DNA from: Sphingomonas phyllosphaerae FA2
Lineage (GTDB): Bacteria > Pseudomonadota > Alphaproteobacteria > Sphingomonadales > Sphingomonadaceae
NCBI RefSeq assembly: GCF_000427645.1
Contig: NZ_KE386571.1
Coordinates: 917,576-981,575, forward strand
Reading direction: 5' to 3'
DNA: 64,000 bases
The notes under the pieces are model-generated. The model did no database searches. It was not told the origin of the DNA and was given only the letters and a program-made list of their open reading frames with translations. Below, one piece after another: positions 27,457 through 36,770 of the stretch. Each line of letters begins with the position of its first letter. Within the stretch, counting starts at the first letter, position 1. A program made the translations under genes and the position numbers.

Positions 27457-30400
27457 TCACCCCGCCGCCTTCGCCAGCCCCTTCGACAATTGCAGCGCGC
27501 CGTGCAGCCGCGCCTTCGGATCGGCCCAGACGCGGGTCAGCGCCAGCTTGCTGTCGGGGCGCAGCTTGGCGATCCCACCCAGCTTGTCGACATAGGCGAG
27601 CAGCCCCGCGATGTTCGGCGGCTTGTCGTCGTGGAACGCGACCAGCGCGCCCTTCGGTCCGACGTCGAGCTTCGACACGCACGCCTTCTTGGCGTTGAGC
27701 TTGATCTCCATGATCTTGACCAGATTGTCGGTCGCCTCGGGTAGCGGCCCGAAACGGTCGATCATCTCGGCGGCGAAGGCATCGAGCCCCTGCACCTCGT
27801 CAACCTCGTTGAGACGGCGATACAGGCCCATGCGCAGGTCGAGATCAGGGACGTATTCCTCGGGGATCAGGATCGGCGCGTCGACGCTGATCTGCGGGCT
27901 GAAGTCGCGCTGGCGCTCGCGCAGGCCGCCCGCCTTCGCTTCGAGGATCGCCTCCTCCAGCATCGACTGATAGAGTTCGTAGCCGACCTCCTTGATATGC
28001 CCCGATTGTTCGTCGCCGAGCAGATTGCCCGCACCCCGAATGTCGAGATCGTGGCTGGCGAGCTGGAACCCCGCGCCCAACGTATCGAGATCGCTCAGCA
28101 CCTTGAGACGCTTTTCCGCCGCCTCGGTCATCTGCCGTTCGGGCGGCGCGACCATATAGGCGTAGGCACGCGTCTTCGACCGGCCGACCCGCCCGCGCAG
28201 CTGGTAGAGCTGTGCGAGGCCGAAGCGATCGGCGCGGTTGACGATCATCGTGTTCGCCGAAGGAATGTCGATCCCACTCTCGATGATCGTGGTCGAGACC
28301 AGCACCTCGAACTTCTTGTCGTAGAAGGCCGACATGCGCTCCTCGACCTCGGTCGGCGCCATCTGGCCGTGCGCGACGACGTAGCGGATCTCGGGCACCT
28401 CGCGGCGCAGATAATCCTCGATGTCGGGCAGGTCGGCGATGCGCGGGGTGACGAGGAAGCTCTGCCCGCCGCGATAATGTTCGCGCAGCAACGCCTCGCG
28501 CAGCACGACCGGGTCCCACGGCATCACATAGGTGCGCACAGCAAGGCGATCGACCGGCGGGGTCTGGATCACCGACAGTTCGCGCAGGCCCCCCATCGCC
28601 ATCTGGAGCGTGCGCGGGATCGGCGTCGCGGTCAGGGTCAGCATGTGGACGTCGGCGCGCAGCGTCTTCAGCCGCTCCTTGTGCGTCACGCCGAACCTTT
28701 GTTCCTCATCGACGATCACGAGGCCGAGCCGCTTGAAGTCGATATTCTTGGCGAGCAGTGCGTGGGTGCCGATGACGATGTCGATCGTGCCGTTCGCGAC
28801 ACCTTCCTTGACCTTCTTCGCCTCGCTGGCGGTCACCAGCCGTGAGAGGCGACCGATCTCGACCGGGAAGCCATCGAAGCGCGCGCAGAAATTCTGGTAG
28901 TGCTGACGAGCGAGCAAGGTGGTCGGGCAGACCACCGCGACCTGCATCCCCGCCATTGCCGCGACGAAGGCGGCGCGCAAGGCGACCTCGGTCTTGCCGA
29001 AGCCGACGTCGCCAACGATCAGCCGGTCCATCGGCTTGCCGGCGGCGAGATCGTCGAGCACGTCGCTGATCGCGCGATCCTGATCGTCGGTTTCCTCGTA
29101 AGGGAAACGGTCGACGAAGGCCGGATAGCCGCTCGCATCGGGTTCGGCGACTTCACCCGGGCGCAACGCGCGCTCGGCCGCGACCGCGATCAGCGTGCCC
29201 GCGATCTCGCGGATGCGCTCCTTCATCTTCGACTTGCGGCGCTGCCACGCCTCGCCGCCGAGCCGGTCGAGGCTCGCGCCTTCCTCCGACGAGCCGTAGC
29301 GCGAGAGGACTTCGAGATTTTCTACGGGTATGTAGAGCTTGTCGCCGCCGGCATATTCCAGCGCGACGCAATCGTGCGGGGCCTTGGCGACGGGCACCTG
29401 CGTCAGCCCGACATAGCGCCCGATGCCGTGATCGGTGTGGACGACCAGATCGCCAGGCGACAGCGTCGCGAGTTCGGCGAGGAACGCGTCGGCGGATTTG
29501 CGGCGTTTCGCGCGGCGGATCAGGCGGTCGCCGAGCATGTCCTGCTCGGTCAGCACGGCCACGTCGGGCGCGGTGAAGCCGTGATCGAGCCCGACGACGG
29601 TCAGCGCGACGCCGCGATCGGCCGCACCCAGCGCATCCTGCCATGTGTCGGCGAGCCGCGCGCCGACCAGCCCGTGATCGTCGAGCAGGGTCTTGAGCCG
29701 GTCGCGCGCGCCGATCGAATAGCTGGCGAGGATCGGCTTGCGGCCGTCCTTCTTCAGCCGTGCGACGTGCGCGACGACCGCTTCGTAGACATTGGCCTGA
29801 TTGGCACGCTCCGGTGCGAAATCGCGCGGGCCGTCGACCTGGAAGTCTAGCACGGTCGAGGATTCGGGTTCGTGGAACGGCGTGACCAGATGCGCGGGCA
29901 TCCCGGCGACCTCGGCGCGCCATTCCTCCTCGTCGAGATAGAGCGTCTTGGCGGGCAGCGCGCGGTAGCTGCCGGGCTCGGCGGCCTCGGCACGTTTCCG
30001 GTTCTCGTAGTAATCGGCGATCGCGTCGAGCCGCCCCTCGACCGCCGCCGGGGTGCCGGCGTCGCGGACGACCACGGCGTCATCGCCGAGATGGTCCCAG
30101 AGCGTCGCCAGCTTTTCCTCGAACAGCGGCAGCCAATGCTCCATCCCCGCCAGCCGCCGGCCTTCGCTGACCGCTTGATACAGCGGGTCGCCGGTCGCGG
30201 TCGCGCCGAACTTTTCGCGATAGCGGGTGCGGAAGCGCTTGACGCTATCGTCGTCGAGCAGCGCCTCGGACGCGGGGAGCAGCACGAAGCCGTCGAGCCG
30301 CCCGGTGGTGCGCTGGTCGCCGGGGTCGAAGGTGCGGACGCTCTCGATCTCGTCGCCGAAGAAGTCGAGGCGGAGCGCCTGTTCCTCGCCGCTCGGGAAC

Positions 30401-30912
30401 AGGTCGACGATCCCGCCGCGCACCGCATATTCGCCGGCGTCGTGGACGGTGTCGGTGCGGACGTAGCCGTTGGCCTGCAACAACGCGCCGAGCTTGTCGC
30501 GATCGATCCGCGCGCCGGGTTTCAGCTCGGCGACCAGCTGGCGAATGCGGAACGGGGTGAGCGTCCGCTGCGTCAGCGCGTTGACCGTGGTCAGCACCAG
30601 CTGCGGCGCAGCCGGCTTTTGTTGCAAGCGATGGAGCGCGCCGATCCGCTCCGCCATCACGCGCAGCGTCGGCGAGGCGCGGTCGTAGGGGAGGCAGTCC
30701 CAGGCCGGGAGCTGCACGACCTCCAGCTCGGGCGCGAAGAACGGCGCGGTCGCGGCGATGCTGCGCATCTGCGCTTCGTCGGCGGCGACGAACACCGCAC
30801 GGCGCGGCGCAGCGCGCGCGAGATCGGCGAGCAGCGAGGGAAGGAAGCCGCCGGGAACGCCCGAGAGCGTGAGCGGGACGGTGGCTTTGAGGATGGTGGA
30901 GAGGTCGGGCAT
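27457..30912 (-). CDS. mfd: Transcription-repair coupling factor
   Basis: 1151 residues, full length. The N-terminal UvrB-like region has ERIGALHRLQ; the RNA-polymerase-binding region begins with LSPGDLVVHTDHGIGRYVGLTQV near residue 490. The translocase motor has Walker A GDVGFGKTEVALRAAF, DEEQ box VIVDEEQRFGVTHKERLK, LTATPIPRTLQMAMGGLR, and ADRFGLAQLYQLRGRVGRS. It removes stalled RNA polymerase and recruits UvrA. The ATG at 30912 gives MPDLSTILKATVPLTL; the upstream open frame runs through the repeat at 30920-31039 and is not coding. The gene is followed by the palindrome at 27410-27456. Confidence 0.97.
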   Translation of the reverse strand: MPDLSTILKATVPLTLSGVPGGFLPSLLADLARAAPRRAVFVAADEAQMRSIAATAPFFAPELEVVQLPAWDCLPYDRASPTLRVMAERIGALHRLQQKPAAPQLVLTTVNALTQRTLTPFRIRQLVAELKPGARIDRDKLGALLQANGYVRTDTVHDAGEYAVRGGIVDLFPSGEEQALRLDFFGDEIESVRTFDPGDQRTTGRLDGFVLLPASEALLDDDSVKRFRTRYREKFGATATGDPLYQAVSEGRRLAGMEHWLPLFEEKLATLWDHLGDDAVVVRDAGTPAAVEGRLDAIADYYENRKRAEAAEPGSYRALPAKTLYLDEEEWRAEVAGMPAHLVTPFHEPESSTVLDFQVDGPRDFAPERANQANVYEAVVAHVARLKKDGRKPILASYSIGARDRLKTLLDDHGLVGARLADTWQDALGAADRGVALTVVGLDHGFTAPDVAVLTEQDMLGDRLIRRAKRRKSADAFLAELATLSPGDLVVHTDHGIGRYVGLTQVPVAKAPHDCVALEYAGGDKLYIPVENLEVLSRYGSSEEGASLDRLGGEAWQRRKSKMKERIREIAGTLIAVAAERALRPGEVAEPDASGYPAFVDRFPYEETDDQDRAISDVLDDLAAGKPMDRLIVGDVGFGKTEVALRAAFVAAMAGMQVAVVCPTTLLARQHYQNFCARFDGFPVEIGRLSRLVTASEAKKVKEGVANGTIDIVIGTHALLAKNIDFKRLGLVIVDEEQRFGVTHKERLKTLRADVHMLTLTATPIPRTLQMAMGGLRELSVIQTPPVDRLAVRTYVMPWDPVVLREALLREHYRGGQSFLVTPRIADLPDIEDYLRREVPEIRYVVAHGQMAPTEVEERMSAFYDKKFEVLVSTTIIESGIDIPSANTMIVNRADRFGLAQLYQLRGRVGRSKTRAYAYMVAPPERQMTEAAEKRLKVLSDLDTLGAGFQLASHDLDIRGAGNLLGDEQSGHIKEVGYELYQSMLEEAILEAKAGGLRERQRDFSPQISVDAPILIPEEYVPDLDLRMGLYRRLNEVDEVQGLDAFAAEMIDRFGPLPEATDNLVKIMEIKLNAKKACVSKLDVGPKGALVAFHDDKPPNIAGLLAYVDKLGGIAKLRPDSKLALTRVWADPKARLHGALQLSKGLAKAAG

Positions 30913-30919
30913 TCTATCT

Positions 30920-31039
30920 CCCCCCTCCCTTTCAAGGGAGGGGCAGGGGGTGGGTGGCGTCCGGGTGGTGCGGGAAGGGCGGGGGCGGCCGTATTGCCAA
31001 GCCCCCACCCACCCCAACCCCTCCCTTGAAAGGGGGGGG
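30920..31039. repeat. Large inverted repeat between mfd and sdhE
   Basis: CCCCCCTCCCTTTCAAGGGA..GGGGGTGGGTGG on the left pairs with CCACCCACCCCAACCCCTCC..TTGAAAGGGGGGG on the right, around about 48 bases. It separates sdhE from mfd, which are transcribed in the same direction. The CCCTCCCTTGAAAGGGAGGGG core is a common bacterial intergenic repeat type. Confidence 0.78.
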
Positions 31040-31050
31040 CTAAATGAAGG

Positions 31051-31326
31051 TCACATCCCCGTGTCGAGCACCGTCACGAAATCGACCTTGCGCATCGTCT
31101 GCATCATCTCGCCCTCCCATTCCGCCGGGCAGGGGATCGAGCCGATCGCCCAGCCCATGATATCGACGTCCTGTTCCTCCAGCAGCCGCTCGAACCAGTC
31201 GAGCTGCTCGGCGTTCCACGTCGCGCCATGCGCGTCGAAGAAGCCGCCGATCATCAGATCGGCCTCGCGCGTGCCGCGGTGCCAGGCGCGGAAGCGCAGG
31301 CGTTTCAGGCGGATGTCGTGGTCCAT
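31051..31326 (-). CDS. sdhE: FAD assembly factor SdhE
   Basis: 91 residues, the usual SdhE size. The family signature is RLKRLRFRAWHRGTREADLMIGGFF, with the RGxxE motif that contacts SdhA near residues 18-22, and later EQDVDIMGWAIGSIPCP. It promotes covalent FAD attachment to SdhA, the protein encoded at 1631-3436. The ATG at 31326 is the only good start (MDHDIRLKRLRF). It is divergent from recG, with 72 bases between starts, and lies upstream of mfd on the same strand, separated by a large inverted repeat. Confidence 0.93.
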   Translation of the reverse strand: MDHDIRLKRLRFRAWHRGTREADLMIGGFFDAHGATWNAEQLDWFERLLEEQDVDIMGWAIGSIPCPAEWEGEMMQTMRKVDFVTVLDTGM

Positions 31327-31398
31327 GACGTTCCAATGCAAAACGACCGGCGGGCGCTGGCGGCGGCCGTCGGGGCAGGGTATCGGCACCAGATAGTC

Positions 31399-33453
31399 AT
31401 GCGACCCGATATCCTCAATCCGTTGTTCGCCGAGGTGGAGGCGCTGAAAGGCGTCGGCCCCGCGCTGGCCCGGCCGCTCGAACGGCTGGGGATCGCGCGC
31501 GTGCTCGACCTGCTGTTCCACGTCCCCTCGGGCTGGGTCGATCGCTGGCCGCGCGACGAATTGATGCAGAGCGACGTCGGGCGGACGATCGCGATCACGC
31601 TGACCCCCACCGACTATCGCACCAGCAGCAGCCCGCGCGCGCCGACGCGGGTCGTGGCGCGCGACGCGCACGGAAATACGGTGGCGCTAGTGTTCTTCGG
31701 CGGCGGCTCGGGGCGGGTGCGCAAGTTGCTGCCGCTCAACGAGCCGCGCCGCGTTTCGGGGCGGCTCGACCAATACGGGCAGGATTTGCAGATCATTCAC
31801 CCGGAGGTCGGCGGCGAGGACGGCGACTTTCGCGAGCGGGAGGCCATCTACCCGCTGACCGAAGGAATGACCTCCCGCCGGCTCGGCGCGCTGGTCGAGC
31901 AGGCGCTGGCGCGCGCGCCCGATCTGCCCGAGTGGATCGAGCCGAGCCTCAAGGCGCAGCGCGACTGGCCGGCGTGGCGCGAGGCGATGACGCGGCTCCA
32001 CACCGATCCCGCCGACGCGGTGGCGCGCGCGCGGCTCGCCTATGACGAGGTGTTCGCCAACCAGCTCGCGCTGTCGATCGTCCGCGCCGATACGCGCAAG
32101 CGGCGGGGGCGGGCGTTGCAGGGCGACTGGCGGCTGCGCGACCTGTTGCGGCTGCCGTATCAGCTCACCGGCGCGCAGGCGCGCAGCGTCCGTGAGATCG
32201 AGGGCGACCTCGCGCAGAGCGCGCCGATGCTGCGGCTGCTGCAAGGCGATGTCGGCTCGGGCAAGACCTTGGTCGCGGCGATGGCGCTGCTGATCGCGGT
32301 CGAGGCCGGTGCGCAGGCGGCGATGCTTGCCCCGACCGAAATCCTCGCGCGCCAGCATTATGAGACGCTGCGGCGAACGCTGGCCGGCCTGCCGGTCGAG
32401 ATCGCGGTGCTGACCGGGCGCGACAAGGGTCGTGCGCGCGAGGCGACGTTGATGGGGCTGGCGGACGGGTCGATCCACATCCTCGTCGGCACGCACGCGA
32501 TCTTTCAGGAGGCGGTGACGTATCGCGACCTCGGGCTGGTGGTGGTCGACGAACAGCATCGCTTCGGGGTCGCCGAGCGGATGCTGTTGCAGGCCAAGGG
32601 CCGCACCCCGCCGCACCTGCTGGCGATGACCGCGACGCCGATCCCGCGCACGCTGACACTCGCGCTGCACGGCGAGATGGACCAGAGCCGACTCGACGAG
32701 ATGCCACCGGGGCGCGAGCCGATCGAGACGCGGGTGTTGTCCGAGGAGCGCGTCGATGAGGTAATCGATGCGCTCGGCCGGCATTTGTCGGAGGGGAAGC
32801 AGGCGTACTGGGTCTGCCCTTTGGTCGAGGAGAGCGAAACCAGCGACCTGCAAGCTGCCGAGGCGCGCGCCGCTGCGCTGGCGAGCCGTTTCGGAGATCG
32901 CGTCGGGCTGGTGCACGGGCGGATGAAGGGCGTCGAAAAGGACGCGGTGATGGCGCGCTTCTCGGCGGGCGAGACCGGCGTGCTGGTCGCCACGACGGTG
33001 ATCGAGGTCGGGGTCGATGTGCCCAATGCGACGCTGATCGTGATCGAACATGCCGATCGCTTCGGGCTGGCGCAGTTGCACCAGCTGCGTGGCCGCGTCG
33101 GGCGCGGTGGCGGGCGCTCGGTGTGCCTGTTGCTGCGCGGCGGATCGCTGAGCGAGACGGCGCGCGCGCGGCTGGCGCTGATGCGGGAGACCAACGACGG
33201 GTTTCGGATCGCCGAGGAGGATCTGCGGTTGCGCGGGGCCGGCGAGCTGCTGGGGACGCGGCAATCGGGGGAGGCGATGTTCCGGCTCGCGACGCCGGAG
33301 TTGCTGTCGGACCTGCTGCCCGCCGCGACCGACGATGCGCGGTTGCTGATCGACCGTGACGGTGGATTGAACGGAGTACGCGGACAGGCGGCGCGGATCG
33401 CGCTGTATCTGTTTGAGCGGGACGCGGGCGTGGCGCTGCTGCGTTCCGGGTGA
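31399..33453 (+). CDS. recG: ATP-dependent DNA helicase RecG
   Basis: 684 residues. The N-terminal wedge/OB domain begins LFAEVEALKGVGPALARPLERLGIARVLDLLFHVPSGW. Motor motifs: Walker A LQGDVGSGKTLVAAMAL, box II VVDEQHRFGVAER, TAT box LAMTATPIPRTLTLAL, and ADRFGLAQLHQLRGRVGRGG in the second RecA lobe. RecG remodels stalled replication forks and Holliday junctions. The ATG at 31399 (MRPDILNPLFAEVEAL) is used; sequence upstream of it is antisense to sdhE. Confidence 0.97.
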   Translation: MRPDILNPLFAEVEALKGVGPALARPLERLGIARVLDLLFHVPSGWVDRWPRDELMQSDVGRTIAITLTPTDYRTSSSPRAPTRVVARDAHGNTVALVFFGGGSGRVRKLLPLNEPRRVSGRLDQYGQDLQIIHPEVGGEDGDFREREAIYPLTEGMTSRRLGALVEQALARAPDLPEWIEPSLKAQRDWPAWREAMTRLHTDPADAVARARLAYDEVFANQLALSIVRADTRKRRGRALQGDWRLRDLLRLPYQLTGAQARSVREIEGDLAQSAPMLRLLQGDVGSGKTLVAAMALLIAVEAGAQAAMLAPTEILARQHYETLRRTLAGLPVEIAVLTGRDKGRAREATLMGLADGSIHILVGTHAIFQEAVTYRDLGLVVVDEQHRFGVAERMLLQAKGRTPPHLLAMTATPIPRTLTLALHGEMDQSRLDEMPPGREPIETRVLSEERVDEVIDALGRHLSEGKQAYWVCPLVEESETSDLQAAEARAAALASRFGDRVGLVHGRMKGVEKDAVMARFSAGETGVLVATTVIEVGVDVPNATLIVIEHADRFGLAQLHQLRGRVGRGGGRSVCLLLRGGSLSETARARLALMRETNDGFRIAEEDLRLRGAGELLGTRQSGEAMFRLATPELLSDLLPAATDDARLLIDRDGGLNGVRGQAARIALYLFERDAGVALLRSG

Positions 33454-33459
33454 GCGATC

Positions 33460-33534
33460 GTCGTTGCGAGCGAAGCGAAGCAATCCAGAGCGTCCTGATC
33501 CGGCCCTGGATTGCTTCGCTTCGCTCGCAATGAC
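33460..33534. repeat. Inverted repeat of the TTGCGAGCGAAG family
   Basis: Arms of 29 bases (GTCGTTGCGAGCGAAGCGAA.. and its complement ending GCTCGCAATGAC) pair with one mismatch around a 17-base loop. It follows recG directly and may act as its terminator. Single half-copies occur at about 23509 and 40576. Confidence 0.8.
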
Positions 33535-33552
33535 CCAAAGAGGAGAAGCGAA

Positions 33553-33990
33553 TTGGCCGGTCTGATACCGATCGTCATCGTCGTGCTCGCGGGATTGGGC
33601 CTCGCGATCCAGCCGCCGACCAACGCCGCGCTGGCACGCGTGTCGGGCTCGGTCTGGCTGGCGGCGCTGGTGTCGTTCACGATCGGCACAGCGACCTTGC
33701 TGATCGTCTGGGCGTTCGATCGCACGCCGCTATCGGCGCTGAAAGGCGCGCCGTGGTGGGCGTGGCTGGGTGGCCTTTATGGTGCGGCGTTCGTCGCGGC
33801 GCTTGCCTTCGCCGCGCCGCGGCTGGGGATTGCGGCAGCGCTCAGCATCGCGATCGCGAGTCAGTTGATCGCGGCGCTGACGCTGGATCACTTCGGATTG
33901 TTGCAGCTGCCGCAGCAGCCGGTGACGGTGACCAAGCTCGCCGGGATCGCGCTGGTGCTGATCGGGGTGGTGGTGTTTCGGCGCGGGTGA
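33553..33990 (+). CDS. DMT-superfamily YdcZ-type (DUF606) membrane protein
   Basis: 145 residues with four or five hydrophobic helices. The start AGLIPIVIVVLAGLGLAIQPPTNAALARVSGSVWLAALVSFTIGT is characteristic of YdcZ, with the conserved QPP.NA turn, and WWAWLGGLYGAAFVAALAFAAPRLGIAAALSIAIASQL gives the rest. It probably exports a small molecule; the substrate is unknown. The start is TTG at 33553, backed by AGGAG at 33541-33545 seven bases upstream. An earlier in-frame ATG at 33511 falls inside the repeat and would add MLRFARNDP, which is repeat-derived. Confidence 0.85.
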   Translation: MAGLIPIVIVVLAGLGLAIQPPTNAALARVSGSVWLAALVSFTIGTATLLIVWAFDRTPLSALKGAPWWAWLGGLYGAAFVAALAFAAPRLGIAAALSIAIASQLIAALTLDHFGLLQLPQQPVTVTKLAGIALVLIGVVVFRRG

Positions 33991-34026
33991 GGACGTCGTC
34001 GTCCCGTTGCGCGAAATGACGGACAG

Positions 34027-34338
34027 TTAGCGCATCGCCGCCAGGACGAACTGGTACAAGGCGGGCGGTACTTCCTGTGCCAGCTTGAAGCCGATCCGCC
34101 CGCCCAGCGCCCAGCGTACCTCGGCGGTGAAGGTGCCCGCGATGGGAAGGGTGACCGTCACGACATCGCCGGCCGCAAACGCTTCTTCGCTGCGCGCCAT
34201 GAAGCCGTTGGGCGAGACGTTGACGATCGTCACCAGCCGCGGCGCGCCCTCCGCGACGATCAACCGCGTGCGATGCAGCGTCTCGTCGCGCGGTTCGACG
34301 CGGTCCTCATACGCTATCGTCGCCGATCGTACGGCCAT
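34027..34338 (-). CDS. PilZ-domain protein
   Basis: 103 residues, a single PilZ domain. The c-di-GMP contact motifs are only partly kept: the RxxxR element may be RVEPRDETLHRTRL near residue 13, and the (D/N)xSxxG element is NVSPNGF near residue 40. Strands ending WALGGRIGFKLAQEVPP follow. It likely works as a small c-di-GMP adaptor. The start at 34338 (MAVRSATIAYEDR) has GGAGGAAG upstream on the minus strand. It stands alone between the YdcZ-type gene and tyrS. A second PilZ gene is at 40137. Confidence 0.85.
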   Translation of the reverse strand: MAVRSATIAYEDRVEPRDETLHRTRLIVAEGAPRLVTIVNVSPNGFMARSEEAFAAGDVVTVTLPIAGTFTAEVRWALGGRIGFKLAQEVPPALYQFVLAAMR

Positions 34339-34403
34339 GTCTTCCTCCTACGCCAACCCGGCCTTATCGCGTGGCCGGGGTTAACGCGGAGTGAGCAAAG
34401 GCG

Positions 34404-35630
34404 TTAAGCCGGGTTCACCATCCCGTGATGCTTCTTGCCGGCCGAGATGCGCACCGGGGCGTCCGAAACCGTGACCACGGCGGCTTCGTCGGCGACCTTC
34501 TCCCCGTCGATCCGCGCCCCGCCGCCCTTGATCAGCCGGCGTGCCTCGCCCTTCGAGGCCGCGAAGCCGAGCGTCACCAGCACGTCGACCAGCGGCGTCG
34601 CACCCGAGGCGGTCATCGAAGGCAGCCCCGCACCGCTCGCGCCTTCCTCGAAGGTCTTGCGCGCGGTCTCGGCCGCGTCCTCGGCGGCGGCGCGGCCGCG
34701 GCACATCGCGGTCGCCTCGTTGGCGAGCACCTTCTTGGCCTCGTTGATCTCCGCGCCGTCCAGCGCCTCCAGCCGCGCGATCTCGTCGAGCGAAAGGTCG
34801 GTGAACAGCCGCAGGCAGCGCCCGACATCGCGGTCGTCGGTGTTGCGCCAGAACTGCCAATAGTCGAAATGCGGCAGCTGGTCCTCGTGGAGCCACACCG
34901 CGCCGGCGACGGTCTTGCCCATCTTCTCGCCCGAGGCGGTGGTGAGCAGCGGGGTGGTGACGCCGAACACTTCGGTCCCGTCCATGCGCCGCGCCAGCTC
35001 GACGCCGTTGACGATATTACCCCATTGGTCGCTGCCGCCCATCTGGAGCCGCACGCCCGCGCGCCGCGCCAGCTCGCGGAAGTCGTAGCCTTGCAGGATC
35101 ATGTAGTTGAATTCGAGGAACGACAGCGACTGCTCGCGATCCAGCCGCAGCTTGACCGAGTCGAAGCTGAGCATCCGGTTGACGCTGAAATGCTGCCCGA
35201 CCTCGCGCAGGAAGGGGATGTACTCCAGCTTGTCGAGCCATTCGGCATTGTCGAGCATCACCGCGTCGCTGGGACCGTCGCCGAACGTCAGGAAGCGGTC
35301 GAAGATGCGCTTGATGCCCGCGACGTTGGCGGCGATCACCTCATCGCTGTTGAGCTTGCGCGCTTCGTCCTTGAAGCTCGGGTCGCCGATCTTGCCGGTG
35401 CCGCCGCCCATCAAAACGACCGGCTTGTGCCCGGCCTGTTGCAGCCGACGCAGCAGCATGATCTGGACCAGGCTGCCGACGTGCAGCGACGGCGCGGTCG
35501 GGTCGAAGCCGATATAGCCGGGCACGACCTGCTTGGCAGCCAGCGCGTCCAGCGCGGCGGCGTCGGTCATCTGGTGGATGTAGCCGCGCGCGGTCAGCGT
35601 GCGGAGCAGATCAGACTGATATTCGGTCAT
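34404..35630 (-). CDS. tyrS: Tyrosyl-tRNA synthetase
   Basis: 408 residues. The class I HIGH-like motif is [16 protein letters not shown] near residue 43; the KMSKS-like loop is [15 protein letters not shown] near residue 232; [12 protein letters not shown] is the Tyr/ATP binding block. The C-terminal 60 residues form an S4 RNA-binding domain ([29 protein letters not shown]). It charges tRNA-Tyr. The gene is flanked by PilZ downstream and the NlpD-like gene, whose start lies across 24 bases from the tyrS start (same strand, downstream neighbour is the PilZ gene). Confidence 0.96.
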   Translation of the reverse strand: MTEYQSDLLRTLTARGYIHQMTDAAALDALAAKQVVPGYIGFDPTAPSLHVGSLVQIMLLRRLQQAGHKPVVLMGGGTGKIGDPSFKDEARKLNSDEVIAANVAGIKRIFDRFLTFGDGPSDAVMLDNAEWLDKLEYIPFLREVGQHFSVNRMLSFDSVKLRLDREQSLSFLEFNYMILQGYDFRELARRAGVRLQMGGSDQWGNIVNGVELARRMDGTEVFGVTTPLLTTASGEKMGKTVAGAVWLHEDQLPHFDYWQFWRNTDDRDVGRCLRLFTDLSLDEIARLEALDGAEINEAKKVLANEATAMCRGRAAAEDAAETARKTFEEGASGAGLPSMTASGATPLVDVLVTLGFAASKGEARRLIKGGGARIDGEKVADEAAVVTVSDAPVRISAGKKHHGMVNPA

Positions 35631-35654
35631 AGCGCTGGCGTCGTTACACGCGCG

Positions 35655-36764
35655 TCAGCGGCGCGGCAATTGCGTCACCGGATCGACCGGCGAACGGCCG
35701 CGGCGTAGCTCGAAATGCAGTTCGGGCTGGTCGGCGAAGCCGGTCGCGCCGCTGAGCGCGATCACCTGTCCGCGCGTCACCGCCTGTCCACGCCGCACCA
35801 GCAGCTTGCCGGCATGGCCGTAGATCGAGGTCCAGTTCTCGCCATGCTTGACGATCACCAGCCCGCCCAGCGCAGCGATCCCGTCGCCGGCATAAGCGAC
35901 CGTCCCCGCCGCGGCCGCTTTCACCTCGGTGCCCGATGGCACCGCGATCTCGATCCCGTCGAAGCGCTCACCGCTCGCCCCGGCGCCGAAGCGTCGCACG
36001 ATCCGCCCGGTCAGCGGCCAGCTGAAACGGCCGGGGGCGGCGCTCGGCGGCGCCACGGGAACGGTGGCGGCGGGGACCCTGGTCGTACCCTTGACCGGCC
36101 GCACCGGCGCGCGTCCGCTCGCCACCGCCGGTTCGCCGCCGGTCAGGATCGTGTCGACGTCGAGCGTGAACGCCGCGGCGCGCGCAGCGGCGGAGGCGGG
36201 TGGCGAGGGGATCAGCACACGCTGTCCGGTCACCAGCACGAACGGCTCGCGCAGGTCGTTGGCGGCGACCACCTCACTCCACGGCACGCCATAAGCGCGC
36301 GCGATGCCGATGCCGGTCTGGCCGGGATCGACGCGGTGGTAGCGGCCGCCGGGGATCACCAGCCGTTGTCCGGCGCGCAGCGTATAGGGGGGCGGCAGCG
36401 TGTTGCGGCGCGCGATGGCCGCGATCGACGCCCCGGTCCGCTCGGCAATCGCGCTCAACGTGTCGCCCGGGCGGACGACGACGTCCTGCGTGCGGACCAG
36501 CCGCGCATCGGGCGTAACCGGCGCGGCCTCCCACGCCGGGCGCGGCGCGGCGAGTTGCTCGACGGGGGGACGCCGGGTCGGGCGGGACGGGCGAACCGGG
36601 TGGGGGGCCTCGGCCGTCCGCTCGGGCTCGGGAAGCGGCTCGGCGGGCAGGTCGGCGGCGGGCGCCGGCGCGGCGGGTGGCGGAGCGAGGCGCGGGTCGG
36701 CGGCGGGGATACATCCCGCCAGCACCAGCAGCAGCGCCGCCGACCTCGCCGCTCGCCGCGTCAA
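35655..36764 (-). CDS. NlpD-like LysM/M23 lipoprotein
   Basis: 369 residues. Lipoprotein signal LLLVLAGC lipidates Cys18. A Pro-rich linker (residues 25-85) leads to two LysM repeats: VVVRPGDTLSAIAERTGASIAAIARRNTL and HRVDPGQTGIGIARAYGVPWSEVVAAND. The C-terminal 110 residues are an M23/LytM domain, but the first zinc motif HxGxD is replaced by FDGIE while LHFELR keeps its His. This degenerate site is typical of NlpD and EnvC, which activate amidases at the septum rather than cut peptidoglycan. The serS-surE genes are upstream on the same strand, with 6 bases to surE, matching the common surE-pcm-nlpD neighbourhood. Confidence 0.9.
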   Translation of the reverse strand: MTRRAARSAALLLVLAGCIPAADPRLAPPPAAPAPAADLPAEPLPEPERTAEAPHPVRPSRPTRRPPVEQLAAPRPAWEAAPVTPDARLVRTQDVVVRPGDTLSAIAERTGASIAAIARRNTLPPPYTLRAGQRLVIPGGRYHRVDPGQTGIGIARAYGVPWSEVVAANDLREPFVLVTGQRVLIPSPPASAAARAAAFTLDVDTILTGGEPAVASGRAPVRPVKGTTRVPAATVPVAPPSAAPGRFSWPLTGRIVRRFGAGASGERFDGIEIAVPSGTEVKAAAAGTVAYAGDGIAALGGLVIVKHGENWTSIYGHAGKLLVRRGQAVTRGQVIALSGATGFADQPELHFELRRGRSPVDPVTQLPRR

Positions 36765-36770
36765 ACCGCG

